Assembly (NCBI GenBank): GCA_036346255.1
Contig: CM070633.1
Coordinates: 2,852,001 to 2,916,000 of the forward strand
Source: Ampelocalamus luodianensis
Lineage: Eukaryota > Streptophyta > Magnoliopsida > Poales > Poaceae
Length of the DNA stretch: 64,000 bases
Reading direction: 5' to 3'
The notes under the pieces were generated by a model. The model ran no database searches and was not told the DNA's origin. It saw only the letters and a list, made by a program, of their open reading frames with translations. The first letter of the stretch is position 1; each line of letters begins with the position of its first letter. Positions 58,855 to 64,000 of this stretch are shown here, piece by piece. The position numbers were made by a program, and so were the translations under genes.

Positions 58855-59430
58855 CGTTATCGCGACGATCGACTCTCCTCGCATCGAAAAGGTAACCGCC
58901 GATGAACGACACCGTGATTGAATCGCTTTTCTAGATTACTTTCAATTCGCAAATTTGGCTTAGATTGGTTTTCACGGTGCAACCGCTCTAATCTACCGCG
59001 AGCCGATTTGAAGTCGCGCCAAGCCGATCGGTGGGTTGCATGAAAGAGTAGATGATGATTGTACCGTAGATTGTATATGCATCGCATAAAAGGCATCATG
59101 TGCACGCATCACCGCAGCGCGGTCACCGTCACTACCTCCGCGACACGCACGGCCGGCATAGTCCGCCATCACGACGCCACGGAGGCAACGATGGCCACGC
59201 CGCTAGCACGCCGCAAGCACGCACATGTCGCATGAAGCCGCGCCCTCGTTGCAATCTCATACTACATTATATTGCATCGCATACATGAACAAGAATAAAA
59301 AGACGCCGACGGCCTCAGAGCCGCTGTCGCCGCCGATTTTGGTGTCACACCCGCCACTTGAAGATGGCACCGCCACGCGCACGTGGCACGAGGCCGGCAA
59401 CGCAGCCCCCGCGAAACAAAGACCACGATT

Positions 59431-59654
59431 GATGAACAAAGTACGCTGATGATGAATGCATCTCGCAGATGAACAGCGCCCACGGCCGATGAATGCACTC
59501 CGCGCATGAACAAATGCGCCGCATGAACAAAGGCCCACGCGCATGAATGCGACGCTCGCATGAACAGACTCGCGGATGAACAGTGTCACCAAGTGATGAA
59601 CAAGGCGCTCAGATGAACAAGATTTTCAGATGAACAGTTGTTTTACGATGAACG
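59431..59654 (+). repeat. Thirteen dispersed (G/C)ATGAAC/T octamers in the copia leader
   Basis: gatgaaca, catgaaca or gatgaatg recur every 13-26 bp for 220 bp, separated by unrelated GC-rich spacers. Confidence 0.7.
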
Positions 59655-60239
59655 GTGCTCGCGAAGAATTTTGCTACGCCCAAAGACGGCTTCTCGCCGA
59701 ACATGACCGCCACCGCATGGCGCCACCCTCCTCACAGACGCTGCGCGCCAGCGTGATGGCGTCAGATACCGCTCGCAACAAAGACGGATGAGAAAAAATA
59801 GAGGGGAGGCGCTGCCTCAGACGACGCCACCGCACGCGCCACTCGTTGCATTGCGGCCGAGCCGCCGCCACCGAATCGCCGCTCGCAGGTTAACCGCCGC
59901 CGCGACGCGCACTCCCGCCGCCCGACCGCCGACACGCCTCGCGACTGCCGCACCGCGCCTCACCTTTGCTCGAACCGCCGTGATCGCACTAGCCTCGCAG
60001 ATCACCGCACACCGCCGCCTCCGTGCCCATCTGTGTGTTTTCCCGCCCGCCGCCGTCTTGTATCGCACCGCCACCTCTCGTAGTGGAAGGCCGCCATCGC
60101 TCGCAGCTCGTGACGATCGCCTCGCGCGCCTCGCCCGCATGGCCACACCGCCCTCGATTTTGCGTGGCCAGCAGCCACCCCGCGCCGCCCTCGAATGGCG
60201 TTGCACCACCGCTTGAACCCACCGGCAAACGAAAAAAAT

Positions 60240-61480
60240 GGAGGGGCGGTGGAGAAAATTCTAAAATTTGCAGAATTTGTCGAGAAGTCATTTTTCCTAG
60301 CAGGAAAGAGCCCCGGGAATTCAAATTTTGAATCAGTTTTTGCATTTGAAGCATGTTTAACTTTGTTATTATTATTTCTATGTAATTTATTTAATGCATT
60401 TACTGTTTTGATTATCTGTAATTGTTTATATTGCTTTTAATCACCGGAAATAGCAAGAAATCATGAAAATGCATAGAAAAATACGGAACACTAACCCGAG
60501 TTCAAGAGCATTGTGAGAATTTTGCAACCATTTTATGCAGATTACCAAGAGTAATCCTTTGAACCTTTTTGCATGAATATGAAGATGACCGCATCACGAA
60601 TCGAATTTGAAGAACTGACCAAGATGGTCGAATTTGTATGTAATTTATAACGCCTTCAATTCGTGGTAATGTAATCACTGATGAGCGTAAGATTGAGAAG
60701 ACTCTCTACCTTTCACTCGAACGCGGTGCAATCCAAGCAAATATCGTCAAGACGGCTACATGAAGTATGTCAATTAATTGACATCATGCAAGTTGCAGAA
60801 CTCAAGATGATATTCTAAGAAAGAACTTCATCTCGCAACCACCTAGTAGCAAATGTTGGCCATGAAGCCACGCTAGCAGCTACAAGGTGATGAAGCCTTT
60901 CACGAATGAGAGGAACAAAAGGGTAAGGTCGCAGGCCGCACATTATTGATATTTTCCACCTAAGAAGAAGGGCAAATGATAGCATGAGGCATACCCGCCG
61001 TTGCGAGCACAGAGGATCCACATCCATTAGCCGCACTTATGAATGTGAACACCAAGAGAGCACTCCATCATCCCTCCTTTGGACATCGCAGCCGCCACAC
61101 CGTAGCCGCCAAGAGGAGAAGATCGCAGATGGAGCCGATTTAGGCGTAAGTTCCCGAATACTCGCTTATTAGATCCAAAGGCACGATTGCACTCTGACCT
61201 TTTATAGAAACTTACAGCTTGTAATTGAAGCGAATTTTGAATTATTGAATAATGGTTGCAAGCTCGGGAGAGCAAAGCATTAAATTCTTATTGTGAGTCC
61301 TGCAAGACTTATTTTCCGCTTTATAATAGCAAGTTACGCTCGATATCTCAAGTATTTTATTTATGTGTTGCTTGCTTTCTGCTACATATTAATAAAGTAC
61401 ATTATATTAGAACGCTGTGGCGCCCTATGGAGGAAGTGTGCTTAGCATGTAGCGGACAACGAATACTATCCCGAGAGAAA
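60240..61480 (+). pseudogene. Decayed gag region of the copia element
   Basis: AT-richer than the leader, with no frame over about 85 codons. It is recognised mainly by position between the leader and the protease. The 60820-61110 stretch has basic and His/Arg-rich pieces compatible with a lost zinc knuckle. Confidence 0.4.
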
Positions 61481-61499
61481 TGTAATTTTTTCCAATGAT

Positions 61500-64000
61500 C
61501 AAAGAAGAATGTCGTAGTCTTACGACGATCAGCAGCAATGATACTTGTATAATAGGCTCAGAAGGGCCATAATTATACTTCCAACGGCACAACTTTGGTC
61601 ATTGAAGAAGACTCGTTGTACCTGAATCGACTAGAACTCTCAAGGATATTTGCGCTAACAGCTTCCATGTAGAGATCAAGAAGAGTATGGCTGTAACACT
61701 GCTCATTACAAAGCGTGAAGAAAGTGAAAAATTGCATTAGAATATCTTCCTCCATATGAAATTGGGCTATACTACACTAATATTAAGGCACCTACATCCT
61801 ATACTGTCATGAAAACCGTATTTAGAAGCTCTCAACTTTTCTATTTCTGACATGATAGATTGTGCCATCTAGGTCTTAGGATGATGAGAAATATAATTAA
61901 CAATTCACGTGGACATGATATGAATGTTAAGAATTTCTAATCAGAAGACTTTGTGTGCCCCGCATGTGCCACCGGAAATTAATTACTAGACCTTTTGCTC
62001 AAAGCAAAGGATGAAGTCCCCGCATTCCTCGACCGTATCCAGGAGACCTTTATGTCCTAAATAGCCCCCGTAAGGGTAATTTGAGGTATTTTATAGTGCT
62101 CATCGATGCTTCCTGAATGGTCGCGACGATGTTTATTGTCTACTTAGAAATCATGCTTTTGCAAAGCTAATCTCGTAGATAATTAAATTAGAAATATTTT
62201 CCCGATCATCATGAGAAGTCCACCGAATGGACAACGCCGAGAACTCACTCCAAAGCATTTGATGATTATTGCATGAAAATGAGAATTAAAATTGAGCATT
62301 TTGTACCGCATGTCCGTATCCGTAATGGACTAGCGTAACTTTGAAGAATTGTAATTTACCAACTACGTGTTGGGACACGCATCCCGCCGCAAAGAACTCT
62401 CATCAATTTTAGACCGCCGCCTATAACATCCATCCACCTAAGCAACTAGCGCAAGGGTCAAGACCAAAACTTCTCATCTCTCGAAGGTTTGTTGCAAGGT
62501 TTATGTACCTATACCACCACCACAATGATCGCAATGGGCCTCTCCGAAAGTCCGGGATATACGTTGGTTATGAGACAAGATCCATAATCGTGTATTCGAC
62601 CCGATGATCGAGATTTGAACAAATGCCCGATTCACGATAGTACATGAGATGAGGTTAGTTTCCGTCATTAGGGAGGAAATCAACCCTTTTATGATAATGT
62701 CGGAAATAATTGAAGTCTAGAAGACAATTGAAATCTGTAAGATAATTAAAAATCTATGCACATGACCCGCGCACTAGTGAAGCAAATAGAGAAGTCCGTA
62801 AGATAATTGCAAAATCGTAAGATAATTGAATTGAAGTCTAGAAGACAATTGAAGTCCGTAAGATAATAGATTTGCAAATATTAACAAATCAACCGTCGAC
62901 CACTTTAGTGATTTGAAGAGCGTGACCAAGTAGCATTTGCTCGCACGCAATGCACCGAGAGGGTTGAAATACCAATGAAAGTATCCCTAATCCCGCCCGC
63001 AGGCCTCGAAAGGACGAGAACTCCGCCTCGATCCGGCAACCAGGGACGCTGGTGAAAAAGGATAAGAAGGACTTGACACACCGATCACCAAGTGCCCTGT
63101 AACCAAAAGGGGAGCCGCTTGAGACTGTATCGGATGGAACCTTCGTAAAAGGCATACTGTAACTGAACATCCCCATGAAGGAGACATCAAGCATGGATGT
63201 GCGCACACATCGAGCTGAAAACTAAAGGGACTTGCCCGCAATTGGAAGCGCAGTGAGTAAGTAGAAGCATTAGAAGAATCGCCTTGAAGAAATAACTATA
63301 AAATTTATGACCCTGGAGAATCTTTGAATATGACAATGTACCAATGTCGACATATACTTCAGAAAGAAACTTGCCACAATCATCAATCTTGATTCGAGCC
63401 TCAGACGTCAATAATGAAAGAAAAGATCGGATTGAAAGAAGGCAGAGAAACTAAATTATTCTCTCCGAATAAAAGAAGGGTGTTTGGGCTCAGAAGTCGC
63501 ACGCCTCCCTTGTGCACCCGTAGGGCATAAGTGGATATTTGTTCGAAAGAGAAATGAAAAGAAGCAAGGCTCATTGCATAAGGTTTTATTGAACATCCAG
63601 AGATGATTATGAAGAAACCTATTCCTGGTCATGGCGGAACTCCTTTTAGATATTTATCTCAATGGCAAGTGAACTTGAAGTTAGAATTGAAATTGATGGA
63701 TGGGGTACCAAAGATACCTTTATGAAATATTGATTCGACATTTATATGAAGATACCCGAATGTATCCTCGTCCAACCAAGATAGAACAAATAGAAATATG
63801 TACAGTGTGAAACTCGTAAAGTCATTGTACGAACTTAAGCAATCAGCAGTGAATGTGGTATAATCGCAGCGACTTTCTATGCAAGAAAGGCTACACTAAC
63901 AATAAAAATAAATCTCGTGTATTTATACAACAATCCTGAATGGATTTTGTATAATTTCGTGTATGAAGATGATCTGAATATTATCTAACCTCAAGGATAT
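61500..64000 (+). pseudogene. Decayed copia pol: protease, integrase, RT
   Basis: Across shifted frames: NDTCIIGSEGP and PESTRTLKDI (protease region, 61530-61660), then MRNIINNSRGHDMN, EDFVCPACATGKLI and RPFAQSKDE (pre-integrase zinc region, about 61890-62010), NGQRRELT and FDDYCM-like integrase core pieces (62230-62280), NYVLGHASRRK (about 62355), and RT near the window end with MWYNR, KKGYTNN and VFIQQS (63850-63950). It has many stops and 1-5 bp indels. Confidence 0.78.
62697..62870. repeat. Short direct repeats in the copia pol region
   Basis: Units of ttgaagtctagaagacaatt and (t)ccgtaagataatt recur at 62712-62750 and 62790-62868, apparently a local expansion between integrase and RT. 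Confidence 0.65.

Larger units (their letters stand above)
58588..64000 (+). mobile_element. Decayed Ty1-copia retrotransposon, 5' part (continues beyond the window)
   Basis: 5' LTR 58588-58854 (TGTTGGGAAAC...CCTCAACA, 267 bp) with TATAAATA at 58666, followed by a primer-site-like cgttatcgcgacgatcg. Downstream come a GC-rich leader (to about 60230), decayed gag, protease, integrase and RT in copia order. The window ends inside RT; no 3' LTR is seen. Stops and small indels are dense, so it is inactive. Confidence 0.85.

Noticed and set aside
59788..60216. 142-codon frame in the copia leader
   Set aside because: Arg/Pro/Ala-rich product of CCG repeats, with no gag motif.

Overview
The window is nuclear DNA of a grass, most likely Oryza or a close relative. 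The genes are intron-rich with GT-AG introns, several first exons are very GC-rich (typical of Poaceae), and the intergenic DNA is packed with nested LTR retrotransposons. It also holds MITEs, including (TA)n-nested elements like the Micron family described from rice. There are no bacterial operons, CRISPR arrays, tRNA or rRNA genes that I can support.

Four host genes lie on the + strand. (1) 1837-23332: the C-terminal 15 exons of an SHPRH-type SNF2 helicase/RING E3 ubiquitin ligase; its 5' exons lie outside the window. Its largest intron holds an 11.7 kb Ty1-copia element that is itself full of other elements. (2) 25731-27561: a three-exon group III WRKY transcription factor. (3) 47403-48861: a 61-residue cytochrome bc1 subunit (QCR10 type), with a cluster of site II promoter motifs. 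(4) 49870-55290: a 12-exon vacuolar sorting receptor. In all four the reading phase is continuous across every splice junction I inferred.

The mobile layers are as follows. 1-970 holds a Ty3-gypsy 3' end and a LINE fragment. 6915-18615 is a copia element (106-bp LTRs, TSD tgact). It carries a truncated gag-only copia-like element, which in turn received two complete gag-only copies in opposite orientation (TSDs ctcac and tccgc). It also carries a gypsy fragment and a MULE-type MITE. 28930-41862 is a 12.9 kb minus-strand Ty3-gypsy element of the Tat type (765-bp LTRs). Between pol and its 3' LTR lies a decayed multi-exon gene on the opposite strand. Its LTRs and introns carry a family of short hairpins with covarying stems. 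44709-46070 is a hAT derivative. 58588 to the window end is the 5' part of a heavily decayed copia element. MITEs lie at 1201, 2517, 18039, 42064, 42392, 46608 and 55669.

The host genes do not form a pathway. Their order is still informative: an SHPRH gene, a group III WRKY gene and QCR10 are also near neighbours in Arabidopsis (from memory), which suggests very old microsynteny. The least conventional material is the Tat-type element with its opposite-strand spliced gene and hairpin units. Everything else fits known plant gene or transposon families.
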